Source: an uncultured Psychromonas sp. (GTDB taxonomy: Bacteria; Pseudomonadota; Gammaproteobacteria; Enterobacterales; Psychromonadaceae). Taken from it: DNA of 64,000 nucleotides. The notes beneath the pieces were generated by a model. That model was not told the origin of the DNA, ran no database searches, and saw only the letters and a list, made by a program, of their open reading frames with translations. The translations under genes and the position numbers were made by a program. Shown here piece by piece: positions 38,336-46,903 of the stretch. Location: positions 124,001 through 188,000 of the forward strand of contig NZ_CANLFB010000001.1 in assembly GCF_947489755.1 (NCBI RefSeq), given 5' to 3'. The number at the start of each line of letters is the position of its first letter. Position 1 is the stretch's first letter.

Positions 38336-39847
38336 ATGGAAACAGAGATAGAAATTAAGTTTTTTTTTAATGCACACTTCGCCGACGAACTGCTGAATAA
38401 AATAAGCCAACACACGGTTATTTCTCATAAAGATCAAATGATGTACAACGTCTATTTTGAGACTGCTTCACGTGCACTGAGAATGATGGACATGGGCTTA
38501 AGAGTGCGTCGTATTGATGACCAATACACTCAAACCATTAAAACATCTGGTCGCGTTATCGGAGGCTTACATCAACGCCCTGAATATAATGAACCTATTG
38601 AAGGCTTAGAGCCTGAGTTAACTCGATTCAATAATAAAATTTGGCCCAAAGGTTGTAATTTAAATGAGTTACAAGAACAAATTTCACCATTATTTAGTAC
38701 AGATTTCAGACGCTTACACTGGTTGTTAGAAATGCAAGAAGGCACATTAATCGAAGTCGCTTATGATTGCGGAAAAATTATAGCCAATCAAGGTGAGACA
38801 GATATTTGTGAAATTGAATTAGAGTTGGTGAAGGGAGATGAAGCTCAATTATTTATTTTAGCGCAAGATATTGCCTCTTTACCGCAAGTTCGTTTAGGTA
38901 ATGTCAGTAAAGCACAACGTGGTTATATGCTCACAGAAGGGGCTCATTTCTCAGTTAAACCGATTGACTTTTCTACCTTAAATCCAGAGATGGTTTTACG
39001 TGAAGCATTGTCTGTTAATTTTCAACATGGTTTAAAGCACCTTCAATATCATGAGCATTGTTACCTTGAAGGAGGGGATTTTGACGCTTTAGTTGAAGTG
39101 CAGAAAAGCATTATGTTTTTGCATCAAAATATTCATCTTTTTAAGGAGGCAGGCACTTCATTTGTCGGTTATGCGTGGGTTGAAGACCTACAATGGCTAG
39201 CAAGAAGCTTTTCATGGGTTGACGAACGCTTGGTTTTTAGAAAATTATTAGAAAATAAAGCCTATTACATTCGTAAACTACCTCGATTAAAACAATTACA
39301 AAAAGATTTACGTTTAGCTGATCAGGCGCTGCCAAGTGAAGAGGATATTTTTAATATTTTACACAGCTCTCGCTATTGTCACTTTGTTTTAGGGTTAACC
39401 CAATGGCTAATTTCGTTAGAAAAAATGGCCGATACTGAAAGTGATTCATCGTCTCTGCTGACATTTTCCGATATGGTTTTAACAGAAGGGTGGTCGAAAT
39501 TAAAAATGGCTTTATCTTCTGAGCCGCTGTTAACAACGGATAATTTATTACAGAATCAAGGCTTATTAACGGCAAACTTAATGACTGGTTTTAGTCTTGG
39601 TAACTTATTTGATGCAGAAAAAAGTGCAGAGTACTGTTACCCGTGGCTAGATATTTATCAAGGTATTCAAGAGCTTTCGATGCTTGGTGCTATTTCTGAG
39701 CTCGCTGTTGATGAAGAAGACATTGTCGTACAGGCTGAATACTTTAAATGGGTGAAACGTAAACAATTCTCTTTACTAAGTGCGATTGAACAATCCAAAC
39801 AACGTGCTATTGCTAATGAAATGTATTGGCTTGATTCAGAGAGTTAA
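38336..39847 (+). CDS. ygiF: Inorganic triphosphatase, CYTH-CHAD (YgiF family)
   Basis: This enzyme hydrolyses inorganic tripolyphosphate. The 503-residue protein starts with the CYTH signature ExExK (Glu4, Glu6, Lys8). The beta-tunnel residues continue to about 205 (RVRRIDDQYTQTIKT and EIELELVKGDE). The remainder is a helical CHAD-like domain that is more divergent and about 70 residues longer overall than E. coli YgiF. In E. coli glnE follows directly. Here a chemoreceptor and the yjf-like group lie between. The ATG at 38336 has only a weak ribosome site. Confidence 0.87.
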   Translation: METEIEIKFFFNAHFADELLNKISQHTVISHKDQMMYNVYFETASRALRMMDMGLRVRRIDDQYTQTIKTSGRVIGGLHQRPEYNEPIEGLEPELTRFNNKIWPKGCNLNELQEQISPLFSTDFRRLHWLLEMQEGTLIEVAYDCGKIIANQGETDICEIELELVKGDEAQLFILAQDIASLPQVRLGNVSKAQRGYMLTEGAHFSVKPIDFSTLNPEMVLREALSVNFQHGLKHLQYHEHCYLEGGDFDALVEVQKSIMFLHQNIHLFKEAGTSFVGYAWVEDLQWLARSFSWVDERLVFRKLLENKAYYIRKLPRLKQLQKDLRLADQALPSEEDIFNILHSSRYCHFVLGLTQWLISLEKMADTESDSSSLLTFSDMVLTEGWSKLKMALSSEPLLTTDNLLQNQGLLTANLMTGFSLGNLFDAEKSAEYCYPWLDIYQGIQELSMLGAISELAVDEEDIVVQAEYFKWVKRKQFSLLSAIEQSKQRAIANEMYWLDSES

Positions 39848-40051
39848 CGGATATTTTTTCTAAAGCACACAAAAAAGAAGAAGCAAGCGATCAAAAGAAA
39901 ATAATGTAGAGAGTAATAGATCACAAATTCTCTACATTTAACCTTAAATAGGTATATTTATCGTTGTTATTACTAATGTTTTCTTTCACCTTGTCGATAA
40001 GTTAAGTAACGTCTATTTATCTTTTCTTATTTTCTTCTTTTGAGTGAATTT

Positions 40052-41200
40052 ATGGTGCAAATACAACTGAACGGTTTAGAACAAAAATTAGTCAACACTT
40101 CTGCTTTAGGGAAAGGTTTTATTTTATTCATTATTGGAGCGATATTTACATTATTACTTAATCAATTTTTTCCTTTTAATTTAGCCCCGGCATTCATTCT
40201 TATTACTTTGTTAAGCTTAACCGTTGTTTGGCAAAATTATTGCCATCAAAAACAAGTACTAGTCTTAAAGCAATATATTGAAGAGCCTCAATCATCTAAA
40301 CCAGATCAATTGAAAGGTGCATTTTCTGAATTGTATTTATGTGCGATTCAAGAAGCGGCTAACGCAAAAAATAAAACTGAGCAAAATGCGAATGCAATGG
40401 CCAAGCTCCATGAAGTCATAGAGCAATTCAGTAGTTGTATGGAAATCGTTAATGAATCAATTGCTGAGGAGTTCGACCAAATAGGATCGTTAGCAACGGC
40501 CATGAATGAAATGACAGCGGCTGTAAAAGAAGTAGAAGGGAATGCGGAAAGTGCATCCGTTTCTACTTTAGAAGCGACAAATGTTGCTGAAGAGGGACGT
40601 AATGCCGTTGATGCAACTATCTCTTCTATTAATACACTATCAAGAAATATTGATGACTCTGCAACTGCTGTTAATAACGTAGAAATGAAAGTTGAAAGTA
40701 TTGGCAGTGTCGTTGATACCATTCGCAGTATTTCCGACCAAACTAACTTATTAGCATTAAATGCCGCGATTGAAGCCGCTCGTGCAGGGGAAGCTGGACG
40801 TGGTTTTGCAGTGGTCGCTGATGAAGTTCGAAATCTGGCTAAACGCACCCAGGATGCTACCGTTGAGATTCAAGGAATGATTGAGTTGCTACAACAAAGT
40901 GCACAACAAGCGGTTGGTTTAATGGATAGTAGCGTTAAAGAAGCTGAAATAGGCGTAACTGAAGTGACTAAAGCGGGTATTAAATTGTCCGATATTGTGG
41001 GCAAAGTAAATCATATCTCAGATCTTAATTACCAAATAGCTTCAGCTTCAAAAGAACAAGCGACAGTGGCTGATGATATTAATAGTAACCTGGTACAAGT
41101 GAAAGAAACCGTTGAAGGTTCGGTGGTTGTATTGAAAGAAGTGACAGAAATGACAGAAGAAATTCTAGGTTATTCTATGCAACTCACTAAAGCATCGTAG
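40052..41200 (+). CDS. Minimal methyl-accepting chemotaxis protein (no sensor domain, no HAMP)
   Basis: This chemoreceptor signals to CheA/CheW. The frame allows a TTG start at 40040, but I chose the ATG at 40052, which follows a GAGTGA site (382 residues). Two membrane helices (about 20-37 and 43-58) are separated by only a few residues, so there is no periplasmic ligand domain. No HAMP domain is recognisable. The signalling hairpin tip is intact: [20 protein letters not shown] and [18 protein letters not shown] near 227-265. There is no C-terminal CheR-binding pentapeptide. The cue may be membrane- or cytoplasm-derived, or sensed by a partner. Confidence 0.87.
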   Translation: MVQIQLNGLEQKLVNTSALGKGFILFIIGAIFTLLLNQFFPFNLAPAFILITLLSLTVVWQNYCHQKQVLVLKQYIEEPQSSKPDQLKGAFSELYLCAIQEAANAKNKTEQNANAMAKLHEVIEQFSSCMEIVNESIAEEFDQIGSLATAMNEMTAAVKEVEGNAESASVSTLEATNVAEEGRNAVDATISSINTLSRNIDDSATAVNNVEMKVESIGSVVDTIRSISDQTNLLALNAAIEAARAGEAGRGFAVVADEVRNLAKRTQDATVEIQGMIELLQQSAQQAVGLMDSSVKEAEIGVTEVTKAGIKLSDIVGKVNHISDLNYQIASASKEQATVADDINSNLVQVKETVEGSVVVLKEVTEMTEEILGYSMQLTKAS

Positions 41201-41262
41201 CCATCAAGTTATTAAAGTGATTATGATTAAAACGTCATGTATGAAACTTAATACGATATATT

Positions 41263-41295
41263 AATAAAAAGCACTGATAATCAGTGCTTTTTATT
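41263..41295. terminator. Bidirectional terminator between the chemoreceptor and the yjf-like group
   Basis: AATAAAAAGCACTGA (41263-41277) and TCAGTGCTTTTTATT (41281-41295) form a perfect 15-bp stem with a three-base loop. It lies between convergent genes. Confidence 0.92.
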
Positions 41296-41337
41296 ATGAG
41301 AATGAAAAGCTAATCATCTCTATCATGTAATTAATCA

Positions 41338-41679
41338 TTACTCTTCTTCAAAGTATTCACTGTAAGTTGCAAACTTAGTGAGCTCTTCGATCACACACTT
41401 TTTAATATCAAGCTGGTTTTCTGCCGCAATATTATAACGAAGGCCCAATTGAATATAGTCATCGGTACTTAAACTAACGGTTAAACGAGGGCGTTTGGGT
41501 TTTTTATGTGTTGGTAACTCTAATAAGTCACGAATTTTCTCTGAAGGGCTAATACCTTCATCTAATGCACTACGGCGAATGCTATATTGCAGCTTACTAT
41601 CCATATCAAAAGCAATTTGTACCGCTTTGACTACTTTTGCTGATTGCTGCCATTTTTTAGGTAATTCACCATTGGGCAT
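41338..41679 (-). CDS. Unrecognised small protein with two ribbon-helix-helix-like units
   Basis: I do not recognise this as a named family. The frame opens at 41700, but the ATG at 41679 follows a near-perfect AAAGGAGAG site and starts two bases after the yjfK-like stop (113 residues). Two segments each read as a short beta strand plus two helices: residues 17-55 (KAVQIAFDMD, then SIRRSALDEG, then PSEKIRDLLEL) and 64-103 (PRLTVSLSTDDY to CVIEELTKF). That is the pattern of ribbon-helix-helix DNA-binding proteins, joined by a Lys/Pro-rich linker. It ends acidic. It could regulate the operon it closes, but this is inference. Confidence 0.6.
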   Translation of the reverse strand: MPNGELPKKWQQSAKVVKAVQIAFDMDSKLQYSIRRSALDEGISPSEKIRDLLELPTHKKPKRPRLTVSLSTDDYIQLGLRYNIAAENQLDIKKCVIEELTKFATYSEYFEEE

Positions 41680-41681
41680 GA

Positions 41682-42329
41682 TTACTCTCCTTTTATCCAT
41701 AATTCCGCAATGTCACTAGCTGGGCGTAAGCTAGATAAATAAACATCGGTATCACCATTTTCAAAAATAAATATTTCTATTAAACGTAAACCTTTATTGC
41801 CTTCTAATGAGAAGTATTGAAACTCACGACCATGCTCTTGGTCGGTAAACTCTGGCGGTTTGCTATCTCGGTAATCTGCTTGGTGGATGTAGCCTGATGT
41901 TTCAAAATCTTGTTGGATATACTCGGTCGCTAACATATCCCCATAACTGTGTTGTTCAGTTAATGGTGTTAACCGTGCTTTTCCAGGCGCTTCAAAAATT
42001 TCTGAAAAATCGTCTAAATTAAATAAGGTTTCAACTTCAGCGCGACTTAATAACAAACTACATTTAATCAGATTTTTAGGGTTTTTAGGGAAGCTGACAT
42101 AAACTAGCTTCTCACTTGTGCCTTGGCTAATAAGTTGTATGTAATGTTCATGGCTAAATTCAATCGTGACGATGTCATTAACTTGTAATTGTTGCTTACG
42201 CATCGCTTCTGGTAATGCAAAACTATCACCGAAACAGAATATATCACCGTTTAACAATTGATTAGGTTCACTTAAAACACGAGTAGGTACGGCAGGTTTT
42301 TTATTAAATAACGATTTTAAAAAGCGCAT
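41682..42329 (-). CDS. yjfK: DUF2491-type protein (YjfK-like)
   Basis: This 215-residue soluble protein has a basic start and no membrane segment. Position after yjfI-like and PspA-like genes, size (E. coli YjfK is 219 residues) and general pattern suggest DUF2491. I cannot point to a catalytic motif. The closing part (about 160-205) is rich in aromatic and acidic residues (FQYFSLEGNKGLRLIEIFIFENGDTD). It is separated from the pspA-like gene by 190 bp with a terminator hairpin, so it may have its own promoter or be partly expressed by read-through. The next gene starts two bases after it. Confidence 0.6.
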   Translation of the reverse strand: MRFLKSLFNKKPAVPTRVLSEPNQLLNGDIFCFGDSFALPEAMRKQQLQVNDIVTIEFSHEHYIQLISQGTSEKLVYVSFPKNPKNLIKCSLLLSRAEVETLFNLDDFSEIFEAPGKARLTPLTEQHSYGDMLATEYIQQDFETSGYIHQADYRDSKPPEFTDQEHGREFQYFSLEGNKGLRLIEIFIFENGDTDVYLSSLRPASDIAELWIKGE

Positions 42330-42465
42330 AGGGATCCTTAAACTAACCGTATTAACTACTTGAGTTAATACTACATAGAAATATTAGGTAGAAAAATAAC
42401 ATATTTTAATGGATATGACCGTATCGTAATGATGGCAGACGATTATTTATAGTCATTAACGTAAA

Positions 42466-42495
42466 AAACACGACGAGCATCCGCTGGTCGTGTTT
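42466..42495 (-). terminator. Terminator after the pspA-like gene
   Basis: AAACACGAC (42466-42474) and GTCGTGTTT (42487-42495) form a 9-bp stem. On the minus strand it is followed by a run of T residues. It lies 25 bases after the pspA-like stop and before yjfK. Confidence 0.8.
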
Positions 42496-42519
42496 GTATT
42501 TTAATTACGTGAAGATAGA

Positions 42520-43203
42520 TTATTTATTTTTTAAACGATCTAATACTGATTGCGCACTATTTTTTTGTTCGCCAATGCCAGCTTCTTGTAATTTATTTTT
42601 TAATGTTTGCTCTGGTGTTTCAGATTCTAATTGCTCAGCCGCTTTTAATTTATCGTCAAACATCGCTTGTTTTTTCTTAATACGCTCAAGAGAATCTTTT
42701 GCATTTAACAACTTAGAGTTACTTGCCGTAAAGTTATCTGTAATCGCAGATGTTGCTTTCTGTACGCTTTCAGTTGTTTTTACCATGGTTAACTGACGTT
42801 TATATTCAGTTAATTGACGCTCGCTCTTTTTGATCAGTTCTTTTAAGCGATCGGCACTTTTTAAGAAGCTTTCATTTGCTTGTTGTTGCTCAGCCGCTGT
42901 CGTTTCTAATTCAGAAATTTTCTCAGCAACTTCAATCGCTAATGCTTCATTACCCTGGTTTAGGGCTTGCATTGCGTAACCTTCGTGCTCTTTAATACTT
43001 GCTTGTAACTGTGCTAACTCACGTGCTGCTTGCATTTGCTTCGCCATCACTTCTGTTAGGTCGCGTTTTGCAATCGTAACGTGCTTTTCTGAATCACGGA
43101 TTTCTTGTTCAAAAATTCTTGTTGAATTGGCATCTACAATTGCTTCACCAGCTTCAGTTGCACCACCACGTACTGCAGTAATAATTTTTTTAAATATGCT
43201 CAT
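42520..43203 (-). CDS. yjfJ: PspA/IM30-family protein (YjfJ-like)
   Basis: This 227-residue protein begins MSIFKKIITAVRGGATEAGE, an amphipathic N-terminal helix. A long coiled coil (about 25-190) rich in Glu, Lys, Gln and Ala follows, with a variable tail ending LDRLKNK. Family members polymerise on the inner face of damaged membranes (ESCRT-III-like). Position between yjfI-like and yjfK-like genes identifies it as the YjfJ branch rather than PspA itself. No sigma-54 promoter or pspF-pspBC genes were seen. The yjfI-like gene ends 13 bases upstream. Confidence 0.85.
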   Translation of the reverse strand: MSIFKKIITAVRGGATEAGEAIVDANSTRIFEQEIRDSEKHVTIAKRDLTEVMAKQMQAARELAQLQASIKEHEGYAMQALNQGNEALAIEVAEKISELETTAAEQQQANESFLKSADRLKELIKKSERQLTEYKRQLTMVKTTESVQKATSAITDNFTASNSKLLNAKDSLERIKKKQAMFDDKLKAAEQLESETPEQTLKNKLQEAGIGEQKNSAQSVLDRLKNK

Positions 43204-43216
43204 TGTAAACTCCGAA

Positions 43217-43630
43217 TTAATTTAAGTAACTATCCATTTCACTGATCACTTCAAGGCTGTTATCGCTTAGAGTAACTAGTTCAAGCTCAATATCTTCGAG
43301 GCTTGAGTTGATTGATAGCGCGCCAAAAACAACGTATTTGTCTTCAACTTTAGCAAAAGCAGATAGTGGCATTGGGATGTTCATTTCTAACATCGCTTCC
43401 ATCATATTTGCTTTTAGTTCTGATTTGATTTCATCTTCGCCCCATAAGTAGGCAATGCATAAAATTTGGTTATCACTAATAGAAACAAAAATTGGTATCT
43501 CTTCACGACCAATAATTTCTACTTGTAGTACATCTATCTCACCATCAATAGGTGTGCAGTCAAAATTAAAGCCCGTTTCGGTATCGTCTGCTAACTTGTT
43601 TAGATGTGTAGCAATAGTATGAATATTCAT
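43217..43630 (-). CDS. yjfI: DUF2170-type protein (YjfI-like)
   Basis: This is an acidic 137-residue protein without membrane segments. The part KYVVFGALSINSSLEDIELELVTL near 108-131 corresponds to the best-conserved part of E. coli YjfI as I recall it. It is the first gene of the minus-strand group yjfI-yjfJ-yjfK-RHH. Family function is unknown. AAGGGAC stands upstream of the ATG. The 306-bp gap before it is shared with divergent glnE. Confidence 0.72.
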   Translation of the reverse strand: MNIHTIATHLNKLADDTETGFNFDCTPIDGEIDVLQVEIIGREEIPIFVSISDNQILCIAYLWGEDEIKSELKANMMEAMLEMNIPMPLSAFAKVEDKYVVFGALSINSSLEDIELELVTLSDNSLEVISEMDSYLN

Positions 43631-43936
43631 CTTGTCCCTTAACCGTTTGACATTAAATGTCTTGTGAGTGTTAATTTAGCCCCCATGGCATTATATGTCA
43701 ATGGGTTTGTGTTTTTTATTTGTATGAACTTAATTTAACAATGGAGCAATAGTTTAATCAAAATTTACTGAGTACGCATATTTAAGGTTACGAGTTATCG
43801 GTGTTTATTTCATTACTCGTATTACAATAATGCGGTCTTTAAATCACTTTTCAATGATTAAGTGTTAAAAATTACTGATCGGATTTAAAACTCCTGTTAA
43901 GTTAATGAATAGTCTAATTTTTAACATGGATAATTT
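43631..43936. promoter_or_regulatory. Divergent control region between yjfI and glnE
   Basis: This 306-bp AT-rich gap has no coding frame. It should hold both outward promoters. Visible structure is limited to the perfect palindrome GACATTAAATGTC at 43649-43661, just upstream of the yjfI start, overlapping a TTGACA (43647-43652). A related ATTATATGTC follows at about 43689-43698. The pair of GACAT/ATGTC-like sites could be an operator for the yjf-like group. I saw no GG-N10-GC sigma-54 site. Confidence 0.4.
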
Positions 43937-46792
43937 ATGTCTTTATTAAAAGCTGCTGCGCAAAAACACATTCAACAATTGAGCGAACGTTTTGATTTAT
44001 CAACGCTGAGCGAGCAACAACAGGAAACGTTATTTCAAGTTTTTTCTCTCAGTGATTTTGTGGCTAATTCATTAATAAAACAGCCAGATATTATCCCTCT
44101 TTTATTTGAGAGCGACTTATTAATTAGCGCTGATCGTAAAAGTAATTTAATCGATGAATTAAAAGCAGTATTAGCAGGTACCGAAACCGAGACTCAATTA
44201 CACCATTCTTTACGCCTTTTTAGACGTAAACATATGGTCGTGATTGCATGGCGTGAGCTATTAAATCTAAGCTCTTTAAAAGAAAGTTTTGAGCATATTT
44301 CACTATTAGCTGATCAATTAATTCTACAAGGCCTAGATTGGTTATATCAACTGCAATGTAAAGAACAGGGCACACCCTTTGGAGAGTCAGGTAAACAGCA
44401 AACGATGTTTATTTTTGCGATGGGTAAATTAGGCGGTAAAGAGCTTAACTTTTCTTCTGATATCGATCTTATTTTTTCCTATCCTGAGCGTGGCGTAACC
44501 CAAGGTGGACGTCGTGTTATTGAAAACTCAGCTTTTTTCACTAAATTAGGTCAGCGCCTAATTGCCGCTTTGCACCAGATTACCGTTGATGGTTTTGTTT
44601 ATCGAGTGGATATGCGTTTACGACCTTTTGGCGAATCTGGCCCCTTAGTGACAACGTTTAATTCCATAGAAGATTATTACCAAACCCAAGGGCGAGAGTG
44701 GGAACGATATGCAATGGTTAAAGCGCGGGTGTTAGGGCAAGAGGGGAATGATAAAGAAGAGCTAAAAAACATGCTAAAACCCTTTGTTTTTAGACGCTAT
44801 ATTGACTTCAGCGCGATTGATTCATTACGAAAAATGAAAGCGATGATCAGCGCCGAAGTTCGCCGTAAAGGACTTAAAGATAATATTAAATTAGGGATGG
44901 GGGGGATTCGTGAAATTGAGTTTGTTGCTCAAGCATTTCAACTCATTCATGGCGGTCGTCATGTAGAACTTCAATGTAAAGGGTTGCAAGAGACATTGCA
45001 GGTTATTGCTGATATTAATGTCTTACCCCAAGAGCGTGTTGATTGTTTATTAAATTCTTATCACTTCCTTCGTACTGTTGAAAATGTATTACAGCAAATT
45101 GGAGATCAACAAACTCAAACATTACCAGACAATGAACTCGATAAATTGCGTTTAACTAAAGTCATGAAGTTTGATGATTGGGAACATTTTTATACACGTT
45201 TGAGCCAAGTCATGGTTAATGTGCATGATGAATTTAATTGGGTTATTGGTGAGTCTGAAGAACAACAAAATGAAGCTGAAGAAACATTTATAGAAATGTG
45301 GGAATTACAATTAAGTGGCGATGAAATCGAACCACTTTTAACTGAAAATATTGATAATAATGAAGTCAATCCAGAGCAAGTCAGTGCGTTTGCAAAAATG
45401 ATTGTGTCATTAAAATCGGATCTAACTCGACGCCCTATAGGGCCTCGAGGACAAGAAACGATTGATAAGTTACTACCACGATTAATTTCATTGATTTGTG
45501 GTTATCCACAGCCTGACAAATTATTTGAGCGTATTCATCATTTATTACTTAATATCGTTAGTCGTACTGCGTACTTAGAGTTACTAAATGAAAATGAAGG
45601 TGCGTTGAAGCAACTATTAAAATTATGTGCTGAAAGTCCTCGAGTCTCTGCTCAGTTAGCACGTCACCCTATTTTACTTGATGAACTACTAGACCCTCAA
45701 AAGCTTTATCACCCGACAGCGTTAGGTAGTTATAGAAGTGAGTTACAACTGTTTATGTTACGTATCCCTGAAGACGATATGGAACAACAAATGGAAGCGT
45801 TACGTCAGTTTAAACAAATGCAGTTTTTACATATTGCGACTGCCGATATCGCGAAAGGTATCAAATTACCACAAGTGAGCGACCATTTAACTTGTCTCAG
45901 TGAAGCTATCCTAGATTATGTGGTGCAGATAGCGTGGGCACAAATAACCTATAAATTTGGTTTGCCTAGCAACGTGATAGGAACAGACAAAAAAGGCTTC
46001 GCGGTCATTGGTTACGGAAAAATGGGCGGATTAGAGCTAGGTTATGACTCAGATTTAGATGTGGTTTTTTTACATGAAAATAATATATTAGGTGTTACGA
46101 ATGGTGAGCGATCTATTGACAACCAGCTATTTTACTTTCGTTTAGCGCAGCGCATTATTCATTTATTTAGTACTCGCACGAATTCTGGGATTTTGTATGA
46201 AATCGATATGCGTTTGCGTCCCTCAGGAGATTCCGGCCCTTTAGTGGCTAGTTTAGCGGGATTTAATCGTTATTTAAAAGAGAATGCGTGGACATGGGAG
46301 CATCAGGCATTAGTTAGAACGCGTCCGGTATTTATAGATTCAATAATGGCTGAAGAATTTGCCCAAATACGTTCACAAGTGTTAAGCCAACAACGTGACC
46401 TTGATAAGTTACGTACTGATGTATCAGAAATGCGGTTGAAAATGCGACAGCATTTAAATCGAGCTGCTAGTGGAGAATTTGATCTTAAGCAATCACCCGG
46501 TGGAATGGTTGATATTGAGTTTATAGCACAATATTTAGTACTCGCTAATGCTAATAAATTTCCAGAGTTATTAACAAAATGGTCAGATAACTTACGTATT
46601 TTTGCTGCATGTCAGGAAGCTGGGTTATTAACATCGCAACAAGCCACTGAATTAATTAATGCTTATTGCCATATTCGAGATGCGGGACATCGTTTATCTT
46701 TAGGTAAAGAAACACGAATTGCTGCGATAGAGCAGTTTACTGAAGAACGTAAAGTTGTTATTAACGTTTGGGAACAGTTGTTTAGTGAATAA
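43937..46792 (+). CDS. glnE: Bifunctional glutamine synthetase adenylyltransferase/adenylyl-removing enzyme
   Basis: GlnE attaches AMP to, or removes AMP from, glutamine synthetase in response to PII state. The 951-residue protein has two nucleotidyltransferase domains. The adenylyl-removing domain has GKLGGKELNFSSDIDL near 163-178. The adenylyltransferase domain has GKMGGLELGYDSDLDVVF near 694-711. Helical linker domains (for example FVFRRYIDFSAIDSLRKMK) lie between. The length matches E. coli GlnE (946). It stands alone, with divergent yjfI upstream and a strong hairpin after it. Confidence 0.95.
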   Translation: MSLLKAAAQKHIQQLSERFDLSTLSEQQQETLFQVFSLSDFVANSLIKQPDIIPLLFESDLLISADRKSNLIDELKAVLAGTETETQLHHSLRLFRRKHMVVIAWRELLNLSSLKESFEHISLLADQLILQGLDWLYQLQCKEQGTPFGESGKQQTMFIFAMGKLGGKELNFSSDIDLIFSYPERGVTQGGRRVIENSAFFTKLGQRLIAALHQITVDGFVYRVDMRLRPFGESGPLVTTFNSIEDYYQTQGREWERYAMVKARVLGQEGNDKEELKNMLKPFVFRRYIDFSAIDSLRKMKAMISAEVRRKGLKDNIKLGMGGIREIEFVAQAFQLIHGGRHVELQCKGLQETLQVIADINVLPQERVDCLLNSYHFLRTVENVLQQIGDQQTQTLPDNELDKLRLTKVMKFDDWEHFYTRLSQVMVNVHDEFNWVIGESEEQQNEAEETFIEMWELQLSGDEIEPLLTENIDNNEVNPEQVSAFAKMIVSLKSDLTRRPIGPRGQETIDKLLPRLISLICGYPQPDKLFERIHHLLLNIVSRTAYLELLNENEGALKQLLKLCAESPRVSAQLARHPILLDELLDPQKLYHPTALGSYRSELQLFMLRIPEDDMEQQMEALRQFKQMQFLHIATADIAKGIKLPQVSDHLTCLSEAILDYVVQIAWAQITYKFGLPSNVIGTDKKGFAVIGYGKMGGLELGYDSDLDVVFLHENNILGVTNGERSIDNQLFYFRLAQRIIHLFSTRTNSGILYEIDMRLRPSGDSGPLVASLAGFNRYLKENAWTWEHQALVRTRPVFIDSIMAEEFAQIRSQVLSQQRDLDKLRTDVSEMRLKMRQHLNRAASGEFDLKQSPGGMVDIEFIAQYLVLANANKFPELLTKWSDNLRIFAACQEAGLLTSQQATELINAYCHIRDAGHRLSLGKETRIAAIEQFTEERKVVINVWEQLFSE

Positions 46793-46798
46793 ATATGC

Positions 46799-46842
46799 CG
46801 GATGAAGCAATAAAGCATGACCGATGAAATAATAAAGGATGA
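46799..46842 (+). repeat. Tandem 22-bp imperfect duplication after glnE
   Basis: Two adjacent 22-base units (46799-46820 and 46821-46842), each of the form C-GATGAA--AATAAAG-ATGA, match at 18 of 22 positions. The second unit forms most of the left arm of the glnE terminator. Confidence 0.6.
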
Positions 46843-46872
46843 GTAAATTACAGGTACTCATCCTTTATTATT
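46828..46872. terminator. Long-stem bidirectional terminator between glnE and lpxL
   Basis: AATAATAAAGGATGAGTA (46828-46845) and its perfect complement (46855-46872) give an 18-bp stem with a nine-base loop. The convergent genes on both sides end here. Confidence 0.88.
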
Positions 46873-46903
46873 AGAAATATTGATTCAATAAGCTGTTCTT
46901 GCG

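Noticed and set aside
40348-40848. A 166-residue open frame on the minus strand inside the chemoreceptor gene
   Set aside because: It is the antisense shadow of the strongly conserved signalling region. The composition (Ser/Ala-rich) is typical of a mirrored coding frame, and there is no ribosome site.
43631-43936. Possible sigma-54 promoter for the PspA-like operon
   Set aside because: No GG-N10-GC core in the right orientation was found, and pspF is not adjacent.
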